A DNA stretch of 52,320 nucleotides from positions 1-52,320 of the forward strand of contig NZ_BAZY01000014.1 of NCBI RefSeq assembly GCF_001310975.1. Direction: 5' to 3'. The translations under genes were made by a program, and so were the position numbers. Below, piece by piece: positions 23,802-33,352 of this stretch. How positions within the stretch are numbered: position 1 is the first letter of the stretch; each line of letters opens with the position of its first letter. This DNA comes from Thermoanaerobacter thermocopriae JCM 7501 (GTDB taxonomy: Bacteria > Bacillota > Thermoanaerobacteria > Thermoanaerobacterales > Thermoanaerobacteraceae). The notes beneath the pieces were generated by a model. The model was not told the origin of the DNA, did not search any database, and saw only the letters and a program-made list of their open reading frames with translations.

Positions 23802-23847
23802 TTGTGTATTTGGAAAGTATGTGGTATATTATTTTAGTAGGTACTAA
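23802..23847 (+). promoter_or_regulatory. Promoter with palindromic operator for the carboxyltransferase operon
   Basis: TTGTGT (23802-23807) and TATATT (23825-23830) are 17 bases apart. Four bases on lies the palindrome TTAGTA-GG-TACTAA (23834-23847) across the expected start site, so a repressor could block transcription. The half-sites equal those of FapR operators, but the spacing is 2 rather than 5 bases, so the regulator is not identified. Confidence 0.5.
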
Positions 23848-23893
23848 TAATAACTGCTGCTAGTTGATATAGTAAAGTTTAAGGAGGAGTTAT

Positions 23894-25444
23894 ATGAGTG
23901 TTCATGATATGATAGAAGAGCTAAAAAGAAGAAAAGAGAAAGTTTTAGAAGGTGGGGGAGCTAAGAGAATAGCTGTTCAGCATGAAAAGGGTAAACTAAC
24001 TGCAAGGGAAAGGATACATAAGCTTCTTGATAAGGATAGCTTTGTAGAAATAGACCCTTTTGTAGAGCATCGCTGTTATGACTTTGGACTTGAGAAGCAA
24101 AAATATCCTGGAGAAGGAGTTGTAACTGGCTATGGTACAATAGATGGCAGATTAGTTTATGTGTATGCGCAGGATTTCACTGTACTAGGAGGGTCATTAG
24201 GGGAGTACCATGCTAAAAAGATAACAAAAGTTATGGATATGGCGATGAAAATGGGAGCGCCTATAATAGGGCTTAACGATTCGGGAGGTGCTCGCATACA
24301 GGAAGGTGTTGATGCGCTTTCTGGTTATGGTAACATATTTTACAGAAACACTTTAGCTTCCGGTGTCATACCGCAGATATCAGTAATAATGGGGCCAAGT
24401 GCTGGAGGTGCCGTGTATTCGCCCGCATTAACAGATTTTATTTTTATGGTGGATAAAACCAGTCAAATGTTTATAACTGGTCCACAAGTCATAAAGGCTG
24501 TAACTGGAGAAGAAGTGACTCTTGAAGAGCTAGGAGGTTCAATAACTCACTGTAGAGTAAGTGGCGTTGCCCATTTCAGAGGTCCAAATGATGAAGAAGT
24601 TCTCAAAATGGTGAGGAATTTGTTAAGTTATTTACCTTCTAACAATTTAGAAGACCCACCACAATACCAAACTGGAGATGACCCCAATAGAATTTCCCAA
24701 AAACTTATGGAAATAATACCAGATAATCCCAATAAACCTTATGACATGAAAGAGTTAATAAAGGAAATAGTTGACAATGGGGAATTTTTAGAATCACAAG
24801 AGATGTACGCAGAAAATATTATTACAGCTTTTGCAAGACTTAATGGAAAGACTATAGGAATTGTGGCTAATCAGCCAAGAGTATTAGCAGGAGTACTTGA
24901 CATAAATGCTTCCTATAAAGCGGCTAGATTTATTCGCTTTTGTGATGCTTTTAATATACCTATACTTAGCATAGTGGACGTGCCTGGATTTTTGCCAGGG
25001 ACAAATCAAGAATATGGTGGGATAATAAGACATGGGGCAAAAATGCTTTACGCTTATTCTGAAGCAACTGTTCCTAAAATTACTTTGATTGTAAGAAAAG
25101 CTTACGGGGGAGCTTATCTTGCTATGTGCAGCAAGGATTTGGGAGCTGACATAGTATTTGCATGGCCTACGGCAGAGATTGCGGTGATGGGTCCAGAAGG
25201 GGCAGCAAACATTGTCTTTAAAAATGAAATCAGCGAGGCAGAAAATCCTGCAGAAGTGAGGCAACAAAAGATAAATGAGTACAGGAATAATTTTGCAAAT
25301 CCGTACAGAGCAGCAGCCCGCGGCTATGTAGATGATGTAATTTTTCCTTCGGAAACAAGGCCAAGACTCATATCAGCTTTTGACATGTTATCAAGCAAAA
25401 GGGAGAGTCGCCCTCCTAAAAAACACGGTAATATACCTCTATAG
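23894..25444 (+). CDS. Acyl-CoA carboxylase/decarboxylase carboxyltransferase subunit (MmdA-like)
   Basis: A 516-residue carboxyltransferase that moves a carboxyl group between biotin and an acyl-CoA such as methylmalonyl-CoA or propionyl-CoA. It shows the two crotonase-type halves with [50 protein letters not shown] and [17 protein letters not shown] small gamma/delta-like gene and a biotin carrier gene follow. No biotin carboxylase and no sodium-pump beta subunit is in the window, so carboxylase versus decarboxylase cannot be decided here. AAGGAGGAG precedes the ATG. Confidence 0.9.
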   Translation: MSVHDMIEELKRRKEKVLEGGGAKRIAVQHEKGKLTARERIHKLLDKDSFVEIDPFVEHRCYDFGLEKQKYPGEGVVTGYGTIDGRLVYVYAQDFTVLGGSLGEYHAKKITKVMDMAMKMGAPIIGLNDSGGARIQEGVDALSGYGNIFYRNTLASGVIPQISVIMGPSAGGAVYSPALTDFIFMVDKTSQMFITGPQVIKAVTGEEVTLEELGGSITHCRVSGVAHFRGPNDEEVLKMVRNLLSYLPSNNLEDPPQYQTGDDPNRISQKLMEIIPDNPNKPYDMKELIKEIVDNGEFLESQEMYAENIITAFARLNGKTIGIVANQPRVLAGVLDINASYKAARFIRFCDAFNIPILSIVDVPGFLPGTNQEYGGIIRHGAKMLYAYSEATVPKITLIVRKAYGGAYLAMCSKDLGADIVFAWPTAEIAVMGPEGAANIVFKNEISEAENPAEVRQQKINEYRNNFANPYRAAARGYVDDVIFPSETRPRLISAFDMLSSKRESRPPKKHGNIPL

Positions 25445-25456
25445 GGTGGTGTTTTT

Positions 25457-25723
25457 ATGGATTTTTTAGATTTTTTGAAAAGAACGTTTAATAATGAAAA
25501 TAACAAAGAAGAAGAGAAAGTAAAAAAAGAAAAAAGAACAGACAAATATGAAAAAAACGAAGAGGAAACTGAGCTTGTTGCTGCAATTACAGCGGCAGTA
25601 GCTTTGTATTTACAAGCTGATACCAGCACTTTTTACGTAAAATCCATACTGAGACTTCCAGATACTGCTTCCGTTTGGTCTAAAGTAGGACGATTGGAGC
25701 AAATAAGGACAAGATTAAATTGA
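25457..25723 (+). CDS. Small OadG/MmdD-like subunit
   Basis: An 88-residue protein whose first half is very charged (Lys/Glu-rich, low complexity). The second half, ELVAAITAAVALYLQADTST and SVWSKVGRLEQIRTRLN, resembles the C-terminal helix and tail of gamma/delta subunits of sodium-pump decarboxylases. The usual N-terminal membrane helix is missing, so it may act as a soluble assembly subunit. It lies between the carboxyltransferase and biotin carrier genes. Confidence 0.6.
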   Translation: MDFLDFLKRTFNNENNKEEEKVKKEKRTDKYEKNEEETELVAAITAAVALYLQADTSTFYVKSILRLPDTASVWSKVGRLEQIRTRLN

Positions 25724-25736
25724 GGGAGGAATTTTT

Positions 25737-26132
25737 GTGAAAAAATTCAAAGTCACTGTAAATGGGAAAGTGTATGAGGTTGAAGTGGAAGAGATAAAAG
25801 ATAAAGAGGAAACTCCTAAGATAACTCAAACGGCAATTCTTTCACAACCTAAATTAACACAAACTCAAGAGATTTCACAACCGGTTTCGAAAGCAGAAGC
25901 TTCTTCTATACCAAAAGGTTCTAAAGTAATTTCTGCTCCTATGCCAGGTACTATTCTTGATGTGAAAGTTAAGGAAGGCGACAGGGTAAAGAGGGGAGAT
26001 GTTGTAGTGATTTTGGAGGCTATGAAAATGGAAAATGAGATAATGGCACCTGATGAAGGGGTTATAGTGAGCATACATGTTTCTAAAGGTTCTTCTGTAA
26101 ACACAGGGGATATGCTTGTGACTATGGACTAA
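25737..26132 (+). CDS. Biotin carboxyl carrier protein
   Basis: A 131-residue carrier. The N-terminal part is followed by a linker rich in Thr, Gln, Ser and Pro (about residues 35-65). The biotinyl domain follows with APMPGTILDVKVKEGDRVKRG and the modified lysine in EAMKMENEI. It starts at GTG 25737 after GAGGGAGG. It is the mobile partner of the carboxyltransferase two genes upstream. Confidence 0.92.
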   Translation: MKKFKVTVNGKVYEVEVEEIKDKEETPKITQTAILSQPKLTQTQEISQPVSKAEASSIPKGSKVISAPMPGTILDVKVKEGDRVKRGDVVVILEAMKMENEIMAPDEGVIVSIHVSKGSSVNTGDMLVTMD

Positions 26133-26139
26133 AAATTTA

Positions 26140-26272
26140 TTGATGAGTGAGGCTTTATTTGGTAAAATTAAGTTGCAGGTATCGTCTTCGAACCTGACAA
26201 TTAATAAAAATTTAATATTGTTAAGCGTTCGGAACGGTATCCTGTAAAGGAACCGGAACGGAGGTGAGGAAA
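26140..26272 (+). promoter_or_regulatory. Promoter and structured leader of the ECF-S/coaX unit
   Basis: TTGATG (26140-26145) and TAAAAT (26163-26168) are 17 bases apart. The leader of about 98 bases holds two hairpins. One is TTG-CAGGT / ACCTG-A-CAA (about 26173-26200). The other is a GC-rich fold GGT-A-TCC / GGAACC closed by GTTC/GAAC (about 26227-26259), which contains the repeated octamer CGGAACGG. The second hairpin ends at the ribosome site. I do not recognise a known riboswitch class. Confidence 0.45.
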
Positions 26273-26800
26273 GTGCAAATTAAAGTGACTAGAGAAAGGA
26301 AAGTAGCAAAAATTTCTTTGAGACAGATAACTGTAGCAGGAATGCTGGCTGCGATATCCATGGTTTTATCTACCAGCGTTTTAGGATACATCCCTTTAGG
26401 CATTGCTAATGCTACTACAATGCATATACCGGCAATTATAGGAGGAGTATTAGAAGGACCTATTGTAGGAGCCTTTATAGGCTTGATTTTTGGATTGACC
26501 AGCTTCATAAGGCAAAACACTCCTCTTTTTGCTGACCCTGTAATTGCAATATTGCCCAGGGTTTTTATAGGGGTGGTAGCACATTATTTTTATAAGTTGA
26601 CTAAAAATATTGGTATTGCAGCAGCTGCAGGGACGTTGACAAATACCATCGGAGTTTTGGGACTGGCAGTGCTTCTTAAATATCTGCCGTTTAAGGTTGC
26701 ATTATTTGTAGCTTTAAAAAATGGTGTATTTGAAATTATTGTGGCTGTAATATTAACAACAATAATAGTAAAGCCTTTGAAAAAAATGCATGGTAAATAA
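26273..26800 (+). CDS. ECF transporter S component, possibly for pantothenate
   Basis: A 175-residue membrane protein with about six helices and the S-component pattern LGYIPLGIANATTMHIPAI, VLEGPIVGAFIGLIFGLTSF. It would bind a vitamin and work with a shared EcfAAT module encoded elsewhere. The next gene, coaX, uses pantothenate, so a PanT-like role is the best guess; this rests only on location. GTG at 26273 is chosen, 8 bases after GGAGG; a GTG at 26264 lies within the ribosome site. Confidence 0.7.
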   Translation: MQIKVTRERKVAKISLRQITVAGMLAAISMVLSTSVLGYIPLGIANATTMHIPAIIGGVLEGPIVGAFIGLIFGLTSFIRQNTPLFADPVIAILPRVFIGVVAHYFYKLTKNIGIAAAAGTLTNTIGVLGLAVLLKYLPFKVALFVALKNGVFEIIVAVILTTIIVKPLKKMHGK

Positions 26801-26802
26801 AA

Positions 26803-26835
26803 ATTAAAAGCAGTTCATTTGTCTGCTTAATTTTA
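26803..26835 (+). other. Hairpin between the ECF-S gene and coaX
   Basis: AAAATTAA..GCAG / CTGC..TTAATTTT pair with a two-base bulge around TTCATTTGT. It precedes the coaX ribosome site, so it may reduce read-through between the two genes. Confidence 0.4.
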
Positions 26836-26849
26836 AGAAGGTGATGATT

Positions 26850-27617
26850 TTGCTTTTAGCCTTTGATGTAGGGAATACTAACATTGTAATGGGCATTTAT
26901 AAAGGGAAAAAGCTTCTACATTCTTTTAGAATATCCACTGATAAAAGCAAAACCTCTGATGAATACGGGTTGTTGATAAATCAGTTATTTGAATACAATG
27001 GTTTCAAGCTAAAAGATGTAGATGCTGTAATAATTTCTTCTGTTGTACCTCCTATTATGCACACACTTGAAGCAATGACTATAAAGTATTGTAATACCAA
27101 GCCTTTGATTGTGGGTCCAGGGATAAAAACAGGCATAAATATAAAGTACGATAACCCCAAAGAAGTAGGAGCAGATAGGATTGTAAATGCTGTTGCTGCC
27201 TATGAAATTTACGGAGGACCAGTCATAGTAATTGATTTCGGCACAGCTACTACTTTTTGTGCAATTTCTAAAAATTGTGAATATTTAGGGGGAATAATTG
27301 CTCCTGGATTGGCAATATCTGCCGATGCGCTTTTTCAAAGGACTGCTAAACTACCTAAAATTGAGCTTGTAAAACCGCCTACTGTTATTTGCAAAAATAC
27401 AGTAGCTAGTATGCAGTCAGGCATTATATACGGACATGTTGGAATGGTGGATTATATTGTGGGCAGAATGAAAGAAGAATTTGCGCCAAACGCTTATGTT
27501 GTAGCAACAGGTGGTTTTGCAAGGATGATTGCAGAAGAGTCAAAAACTATAAACACAGTAAATGATATGCTCACTTTAGAAGGTTTAAGAATAATCTATG
27601 AGAGGAATGTTGACTGA
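26850..27617 (+). CDS. coaX: Type III pantothenate kinase
   Basis: Phosphorylates pantothenate, the first step of coenzyme A synthesis. The 255 residues start with the phosphate-binding [12 protein letters not shown] and include [28 protein letters not shown] and [22 protein letters not shown] lies about 8 bases before the TTG at 26850; in-frame GTG and ATG codons at 26841 and 26844 are too close to it. Confidence 0.93.
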   Translation: MLLAFDVGNTNIVMGIYKGKKLLHSFRISTDKSKTSDEYGLLINQLFEYNGFKLKDVDAVIISSVVPPIMHTLEAMTIKYCNTKPLIVGPGIKTGINIKYDNPKEVGADRIVNAVAAYEIYGGPVIVIDFGTATTFCAISKNCEYLGGIIAPGLAISADALFQRTAKLPKIELVKPPTVICKNTVASMQSGIIYGHVGMVDYIVGRMKEEFAPNAYVVATGGFARMIAEESKTINTVNDMLTLEGLRIIYERNVD

Positions 27618-27623
27618 TTCCTC

Positions 27624-28733
27624 TCATTTTATTTTTCTGATTTTTGCAATGATATAAAGAACTATAGGGAAAAATAATTCAAACCAAAAGGCTTCAAAAG
27701 GGAAACATCTTTGTATGTAAGTGTACAATCCATCTAAATTTTCAGATACATTTTCTGCTAATGGGATTAACAAAGTAGCAAGAGGTAATAGAATAAAGCG
27801 ATAGTCTGGAGTTTTTATTGTTTCAGCTAATCCTTTTGCAAAGAGATAAGTAAATATTACAATTTTAAGATAAATTCCCATTAACCACATTGCCATTACT
27901 AATGAATCAAACCGCTGTATGTAATCGCTAATTCTTATATTTCTCACCATTTCCAAAGCTGTAAATTGAAAGTTTGATGCAGTTTTTGCACCAAAAACTC
28001 CTATTGCTAAAACTCCCAACATCATGTTAAGAACTAATATTCCAAGGCTTATTATTCCGCCTTTTAAAGCCTTTTCTTTTTTAGAGATATAAGGAAATAT
28101 AAAAAGTATTATTACCGTTTCAAGCATGTAAGCGGTAATGAGGAATGAGCCTATTAGGGGAGGTTTTATCCCGTTTTCAAGTATTGGGAGAAAATTTGTC
28201 ATTTTAATTTTTGGAAGATTCAAAATAGTAACAAATGCCACAAGGAACATTCCAAATGGAAATAAAAGTTCATTTAATCTAACAATTGCTAAAAAACCTT
28301 TTGATATAGTGTACATTACTGATATTATCAAGACTACATAAAAAATTATTGGAGGAGTATGAGGCATAAAAGCATTGATCATAATCTCTATTAATTCTCT
28401 CATTACTAAAGAGATACCGTGTAAGATAAATAACAAATAAAGCGAAGCTATTATTTTTCCTATAAATTTTCCTGTTATTTTATCTACGTAGGAAAATAGC
28501 ATTTCTTTTTTAAAGGTCATTGCCAGTTTATAATAAAAAACAAAGACAATGCTAGAGGTGAAAAAAGATATCACCACAGATATCCAAGAGTCTTGTTTTG
28601 CGACTAATGCTACAAAAGAAGGCAAAAAGACGTCTGCCGTTGATAGGACGATTGTAACTAATAAAAATATCAGTTGTTTTGTAGAAATTTTCTTCTCTGA
28701 AGTCTTTTCATATTGTCCTGTTCCTTTAAACAT
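27624..28733 (-). CDS. Spore germination permease (GerAB/GerKB family)
   Basis: A 369-residue membrane protein with about ten helices of the APC-type spore permease family (N-terminal EKKISTKQLIFLLVTIVLST, MRELIEIMINAFMPHTPP, FPFGMFLVAFVTILNLP). It is the B subunit of a germinant receptor, which binds small nutrients in the inner spore membrane. It is divergent from the A and C subunit genes, instead of lying between them. Confidence 0.88.
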   Translation of the reverse strand: MFKGTGQYEKTSEKKISTKQLIFLLVTIVLSTADVFLPSFVALVAKQDSWISVVISFFTSSIVFVFYYKLAMTFKKEMLFSYVDKITGKFIGKIIASLYLLFILHGISLVMRELIEIMINAFMPHTPPIIFYVVLIISVMYTISKGFLAIVRLNELLFPFGMFLVAFVTILNLPKIKMTNFLPILENGIKPPLIGSFLITAYMLETVIILFIFPYISKKEKALKGGIISLGILVLNMMLGVLAIGVFGAKTASNFQFTALEMVRNIRISDYIQRFDSLVMAMWLMGIYLKIVIFTYLFAKGLAETIKTPDYRFILLPLATLLIPLAENVSENLDGLYTYIQRCFPFEAFWFELFFPIVLYIIAKIRKIK

Positions 28734-28759
28734 ATCCGACTCCTAAATGTGTTTTTTTT

Positions 28760-28789
28760 TATTATTTGTCTAAAGCCAACATAATATTC
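28760..28789 (-). promoter_or_regulatory. SigmaG/SigmaF-like promoter for the germination permease
   Basis: On the minus strand GAATA (28789-28785) and AATAATA (28766-28760) are 18 bases apart, close to the forespore consensus (GHATR and CATWHTA with 18 bases; one mismatch). It lies about 20 bases before the gene. Confidence 0.4.
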
Positions 28790-28828
28790 TAAAAAAACTT
28801 GAAATAATAATATCTGGAGGTGTTTAAA

Positions 28829-30364
28829 ATGCCCCATAAGTTGCCTGATCCGCAGTATGTAAAAGAAAATTATCAATATATGACTCTTAGCAAAGAATTA
28901 GAAGAAAATATATATATATTTCAAGTGTTTTTAAAAGGGAATAATGACATAGTTTTTAGGCAAATTAGCATAGGAGATAAAAAAGTTAAAGCTTTTTTAG
29001 TGTATGTAGATGGAATGGTAGATAAGTTGTTAATTACTCGAGATATTTTAGAGCCAATAATGATAGAGACAAGAAAGCTGAATAAAATCATATATACTAA
29101 TGACCAACTCTTTAATTATATAAATGAATGTTTTATAACAATTTCAGAAGTAAATGTAAAAGATAAAATTGGAGATATAATAGACGACTTACTTTCTGGA
29201 GAGACAATACTTTTAATTGATGGAGTGGAAAAAGCCTTAATTATCTCTACAAAAGGATGGGAAGGGAGAAATATAGCTGAGTCTACTACAGAATCCTATG
29301 TAAGAGGTCCTAAAGAATCTTTTGTGGAGACTTTAAGAATAAATACTTCTATGCTAAGAAGGAGAATAAAACACCCTGATTTTGTAATTGAAAACATAAA
29401 AATTGGAAAGTATTCTAAAACAGATGTATCTATTGCCTATGTAAAAAGCATTGCTGATGATACAGTGGTACAAGAAGTTAAAAAACGACTTAAAAAAGTT
29501 CAAATTGATGGGGTTATTGATAGCGGCTATTTAGAAGAATTTATAGAAGATAATCCTTTTTCTCCTTTTCCACAAATAGCTCATTCTGAAAAGCCAGACA
29601 AGGTGACTGCAGAAATTTTAGAAGGGAAAGTGGCAATATTAGTTGATGGTTCGCCTTTTGCACTTACTGTTCCTGCAGTATTTGTACAATTTTTTCAGGC
29701 TGCCGAAGATTATTATGAGAGGTATTTCTTGTCATCAGCTCTTAGAATTTTGAGAATTGTTGCAATGGTGATTGCTCTTTTGTTTCCCTCTATATACATT
29801 GCAGAAACTACTTTTCATCAAGAAATGATACCGACGCAACTGGCTATTTCTATTGCTGCTCAAAGGGAAGGAGTACCTTTTCCAGCACTTTTGGAGGCAT
29901 TATTCATGGAAATAACCTTTGAAATTTTAAGGGAGGCGGGTATAAGACTTCCTATGCAAGTGGGACAAGCAGTAAGTATAGTAGGCGGTTTGGTAGTTGG
30001 GCAAGCAGCTGTTCAAGCAGGACTCGTGTCTCCTGCAATGGTGATTGTAGTTGCAATGACAGGAATAGCTTCCTTTTCAATTCCTGCTTATAACGTTGCG
30101 ATAACTTTTAGACTTTTGAGATTTATCATAATGATTGCAGCAGGAACTTTAGGCTTTTTTGGGATAATAATGGTGGTGATGATGATACTCGTCCACATGG
30201 CCTCATTGGAGTCTTTTGGAGTACCATACCTTTCACCTTTGACTCCAAGTAGGACACAAGAATTAAGCGATGTATTAATGAGAATACCTTGGTGGGCGAA
30301 GATATTAAGGCCCAAAACTATCCAAAGGAAAAATATTGTGAGGCAGGAGGATAAAAGAGGATAA
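28829..30364 (+). CDS. Spore germination protein, GerAA family
   Basis: A subunit of a germinant receptor, 511 residues. The N-terminal half is soluble (SKELEENIYIFQVFLKGNND). The C-terminal half has about five helices with hallmark LFPSIYIAETTFHQEMIPTQL, REAGIRLPMQVGQAVSIVGG and a closing basic tail. ATG 28829 follows GGAGGTG. The gene ends one base before the GerAC gene. Confidence 0.93.
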   Translation: MPHKLPDPQYVKENYQYMTLSKELEENIYIFQVFLKGNNDIVFRQISIGDKKVKAFLVYVDGMVDKLLITRDILEPIMIETRKLNKIIYTNDQLFNYINECFITISEVNVKDKIGDIIDDLLSGETILLIDGVEKALIISTKGWEGRNIAESTTESYVRGPKESFVETLRINTSMLRRRIKHPDFVIENIKIGKYSKTDVSIAYVKSIADDTVVQEVKKRLKKVQIDGVIDSGYLEEFIEDNPFSPFPQIAHSEKPDKVTAEILEGKVAILVDGSPFALTVPAVFVQFFQAAEDYYERYFLSSALRILRIVAMVIALLFPSIYIAETTFHQEMIPTQLAISIAAQREGVPFPALLEALFMEITFEILREAGIRLPMQVGQAVSIVGGLVVGQAAVQAGLVSPAMVIVVAMTGIASFSIPAYNVAITFRLLRFIIMIAAGTLGFFGIIMVVMMILVHMASLESFGVPYLSPLTPSRTQELSDVLMRIPWWAKILRPKTIQRKNIVRQEDKRG

Positions 30365-30365
30365 G

Positions 30366-31556
30366 ATGAAGAGATTTGTAATATTAATTTTGGTGGTTGC
30401 CATTTTACTTGCAGGATGTTGGGATAAAAGAGAAATAAATCAATTAGCTTTTGTACAAGGTTTAGGTATTGAAAAAGGGAAAGATGACATGATACATCTC
30501 ATTGTGCAAATTTTAAAACCGGGTCTTATGGCAGCAGGAGGTGGTGGAGGTGGAGGAGGCTTGGGAGGAGGTAGTGCTATTGGTAAGCCCTATGCTGTTT
30601 TTCAAGCCAGTGGTGTAGATTTTGCAAAGGCTTTTGCTAACTTGAATAATAAATTGCCAAGGTTTCTTTTTCTGCAATATAACGAAATAATATTTTTAGA
30701 TGAAAACTTTGCACGTTCGGGGATATACAAAACTTTAGATTTTATGACAAGAAATCCTGAGTTTAGGAGGACAGCTTATATATTAGTTGTAACTGGAGGA
30801 AACTTACAAGAACTCTTTGATTTGCCAAGTAGTGAGCAGCTTGAAAGATATCCTTATAGAGAAGTGTTGGGAATGATACAAAACCAACAAAATACTTCTT
30901 CTTCGTATGTATGTGATCTAAATGAGTTTATTGAGACGTTGGAGATTCCCAAAAAAGCGCCTATAGCAGGGCGACTGGAAATAGTAAAGAAAGATGGCAA
31001 AGCGACAGGACTGAAGATGGTAGGGTCTGCAGTCTTTAATAAAGACAAGTTAGTGGGATTTTTAGAGGAGCAAGATACAAAAGCTGTAATGATATTAAAG
31101 AATAAATTGAAAAGAAGTACATTGACTTTAGACAAAGGATTAAAAAGAGAAAAAGCACATATTTCTTTTGTAGTTACTAAAGCCCATACTGATATTATTC
31201 CTAAAGTGAAAAAAGGCAAAGACATTTCTTTTGATATAAAAGTTAATATAGAAACCCATATGAATGAGCAAGACAGCAAATATGATTTGACAGAGCCTAA
31301 AAATCTTGAAAAGCTTCAACTTTTAATAAATGGAAAAATAAAACAAGAGATAGAACACGCGCTTTTTGTACTTCAAAAGAAGTATAATGCGGATGTAGTA
31401 GGATTTATCAATATTTTGCACCAAAGGAATCCTAAACTATGGAAAGAAGTTGAAAAAGACTGGGATAAAATTTATCCTGAGGTGAAATTTAATGTGACAG
31501 TGAAATCAATTGTAAGAAGGACAGGTTTAACTTCTAAACCTATATATCCGAGGTGA
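30366..31556 (+). CDS. Ger(x)C family germination lipoprotein
   Basis: C subunit of the receptor, 396 residues. It has a lipoprotein signal ending in the lipobox LLAGC at Cys18, followed by WDKREINQLAFVQGLGI. A run of about nine glycines (residues 58-66) interrupts the N-terminal domain. It is probably lipidated and faces the outer side of the inner spore membrane. Direct overlap-free spacing of one base suggests coupling with GerAA. Confidence 0.92.
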   Translation: MKRFVILILVVAILLAGCWDKREINQLAFVQGLGIEKGKDDMIHLIVQILKPGLMAAGGGGGGGGLGGGSAIGKPYAVFQASGVDFAKAFANLNNKLPRFLFLQYNEIIFLDENFARSGIYKTLDFMTRNPEFRRTAYILVVTGGNLQELFDLPSSEQLERYPYREVLGMIQNQQNTSSSYVCDLNEFIETLEIPKKAPIAGRLEIVKKDGKATGLKMVGSAVFNKDKLVGFLEEQDTKAVMILKNKLKRSTLTLDKGLKREKAHISFVVTKAHTDIIPKVKKGKDISFDIKVNIETHMNEQDSKYDLTEPKNLEKLQLLINGKIKQEIEHALFVLQKKYNADVVGFINILHQRNPKLWKEVEKDWDKIYPEVKFNVTVKSIVRRTGLTSKPIYPR

Positions 31557-31560
31557 TTTT

Positions 31561-31785
31561 ATGATTAAAATACTTGTTCTAACATTGATTTTTGTGATTA
31601 TGTCATTGGCTGAAGTACCAGGTCTTGTAAGACAAAAAAAGATTAAAGAAGTTATTGTGTTTTTTGCCTTTTTGATTGTCGGCTACATATTAAATTTGCT
31701 CTACCTTTTAAATATACAAATTACCCCTACTAATAAAATAATTCAGTCTTTATTAAAACCAATTGAAAAATTTTGGGGACAATAA
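31561..31785 (+). CDS. Small membrane protein of the germination operon
   Basis: A 74-residue protein with two hydrophobic segments (about residues 3-22 and 31-52) and a short tail. No family is recognised. It starts 4 bases after the GerC gene and is followed by the operon terminator, so it is cotranscribed; some ger operons carry a small fourth 'D' protein, and it may be an analogue. Confidence 0.6.
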   Translation: MIKILVLTLIFVIMSLAEVPGLVRQKKIKEVIVFFAFLIVGYILNLLYLLNIQITPTNKIIQSLLKPIEKFWGQ

Positions 31786-31820
31786 ATCCAGAAAAGTATT
31801 TTATCTGGATTATTTTTCTT
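31785..31820 (+). terminator. Terminator of the germination operon
   Basis: AATCCAGA / TCTGGATT around 11 bases, followed by ATTTTTCTTTTT. Confidence 0.8.
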
Positions 31821-31827
31821 TTTGGTA

Positions 31828-31887
31828 TTGAAATTTTTTTAAAAAAGTATTAAAATTGTAATTAATGTGAGCACAAAATGTGCACAC
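31828..31887 (+). promoter_or_regulatory. Promoter and palindromic operator of the regulator-dehydrogenase operon
   Basis: TTGAAA (31828-31833) and TAAAAT (31851-31856) have a 17-base spacer. A near-perfect palindrome GTGAGCACA-AAA-TGTGCACAC (31867-31887, 8 of 9 pairs) sits at the expected start site, suggesting that the regulator represses its own operon. Confidence 0.6.
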
Positions 31888-31903
31888 TGGGGGTTGTAAA
31901 TAA

Positions 31904-32428
31904 ATGAAATTCATTAAAATTGGTGATAAGACTATAAATTTAGAGAAATTGCACGGCATAATAGATAAAATGATTGAAATGAGACAAAATGGGTTTTCAC
32001 AGCAAGAGGTTGCTTCACGTTTCAAAGTTGACAGAAGTTTTGTTTCTAGACTAGAAAGTTTAGGTGAGGTTAGAAAAGGAGGAAGTATTGCTGTAGTAGG
32101 TTTTCCTATAAAGAATAAAGAAGAGTTGGAGATGCTTTTTAGAGAGTGGGGAATTAATTTTACACTTCTTTTGTCTGAAAAAGAGAGATTGAACTTGGCT
32201 GAAAATATGAGTGGTGTGGAGCTTTTTAACATGGTAATGGATTTAATTGCTAAAATTCAATCTCACGACGTGATAATTTTTTTAGGTTCAGACAAAAGGA
32301 GCCAGTTGGTAGAGGCTATATTTGACAGAGATATCATAACTATAAATATTGGACATTCTCCTTTGACAGAAGATGTATATGTTGACCCACAAATAGTGAA
32401 AGAAGTCTTAAGTTCTTTGAAAGGGTGA
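31904..32428 (+). CDS. HTH-type transcriptional regulator
   Basis: A 174-residue protein. A helix-turn-helix is seen at about residues 27-52 (RQNGFSQQEVASRFKVDRSF). A C-terminal alpha/beta domain with IAVVGFPIKN and DVIIFLGSDKRSQLVEAIF might bind a ligand. It lies 4 bases upstream of two dehydrogenase-like genes and just after a palindromic operator, so it probably controls this operon. No characterised relative comes to mind. Confidence 0.7.
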   Translation: MKFIKIGDKTINLEKLHGIIDKMIEMRQNGFSQQEVASRFKVDRSFVSRLESLGEVRKGGSIAVVGFPIKNKEELEMLFREWGINFTLLLSEKERLNLAENMSGVELFNMVMDLIAKIQSHDVIIFLGSDKRSQLVEAIFDRDIITINIGHSPLTEDVYVDPQIVKEVLSSLKG

Positions 32429-32432
32429 AAAT

Positions 32433-33339
32433 ATGAAAAAGGTGGTAAGCATAAGTATAGGTTCTTCTACAAGAAATAAAACGGCAGAAGCAGAGATTTT
32501 AGGAGAAAAATTCGTTATAGAAAGAATAGGAACTGATGGGGATTTAAAAAAAGCTATTGAACTTATTAAAGAGCTAGACGGGAAAGTTGACGCTTTTGGA
32601 ATGGGAGGGATAGATTTATACCTTTCAGCAGGTAAAAAAAGGTATGTAATAAAAGATGCTTTGCCTTTAAAGAAGGCCGCAAGAATTACTCCGATTGTAG
32701 ACGGCTCAGGACTTAAAAATACTCTTGAAAGAAAAGTAATAAAATACATACAAGAAAAAGGTATAGTCGATTTGAAAGACAAAAAAGTGCTTATTGTAAG
32801 TGCTATGGATAGATTTGGAATGGCTCAAGCTTTTTCTGAATTGGGAGCAAAGCTTATTATAGGGGATTTGATATTTGCTTTAGGTATTCCTATTCCTCTC
32901 CACTCTTTAAGGTTTTTATATGCCCTTTCTCTAGTTATTGTTCCAATTGTGGCAAGACTTCCGTTTGAAATGATATACCTACTGGAGAAAAACAACTCAC
33001 CATAGATAGCAAAAAATACGAAAAATTTTACAAAGAAGCAGATATAATTGCTGGGGATTACTTGTTTATTAAAAAGTACATGCCTGAAAGACTAGATAGG
33101 AAGATAATTGTGACTAACACAGTTACACAGGAAGATGTGGAAATGATGAGAGAGAGGGGGTGGAACTATTAATTACTACTACCCCCAACATAAATGGTAG
33201 GTCTTTTGGAACAAATGTGATGGAAGGAGTTCTTGTGGCAATAGCTGGTAAAAAACAAGAAGAAATGACACCACAAGATTACGACCAACTTTTGGATAAA
33301 ATAGGTTTTGAACCAAGAATAGAATATTTACAAAAATAG
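32433..33339 (+). CDS. Quinate 5-dehydrogenase-like protein, two apparent frameshifts
   Basis: After repair about 302 residues. It begins KKVVSISIGSSTRNKTAEAE and contains DAFGMGGIDLYLSAGKKRY, KKVLIVSAMDRFGMAQAFSE and, in the last part, TTPNINGRSFGTNVMEGVLVA. Databases often label such proteins quinate 5-dehydrogenase, from memory; I see no experimental basis for that label. One C is missing at 32978-32979 (expected MIYPTGEKQL) and one G at 33156-33160 (expected ERGVELLITT). It lies between the regulator and the COG5322-type gene, 4 bases after the regulator. Confidence 0.65.
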
Positions 33340-33352
33340 GGAGGTAATAAAT

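Noticed and set aside
23834..23847. FapR operator
   Set aside because: Half-sites match, but the 2-base centre differs from the 5-base centre I remember for FapR, so I only call a palindrome.
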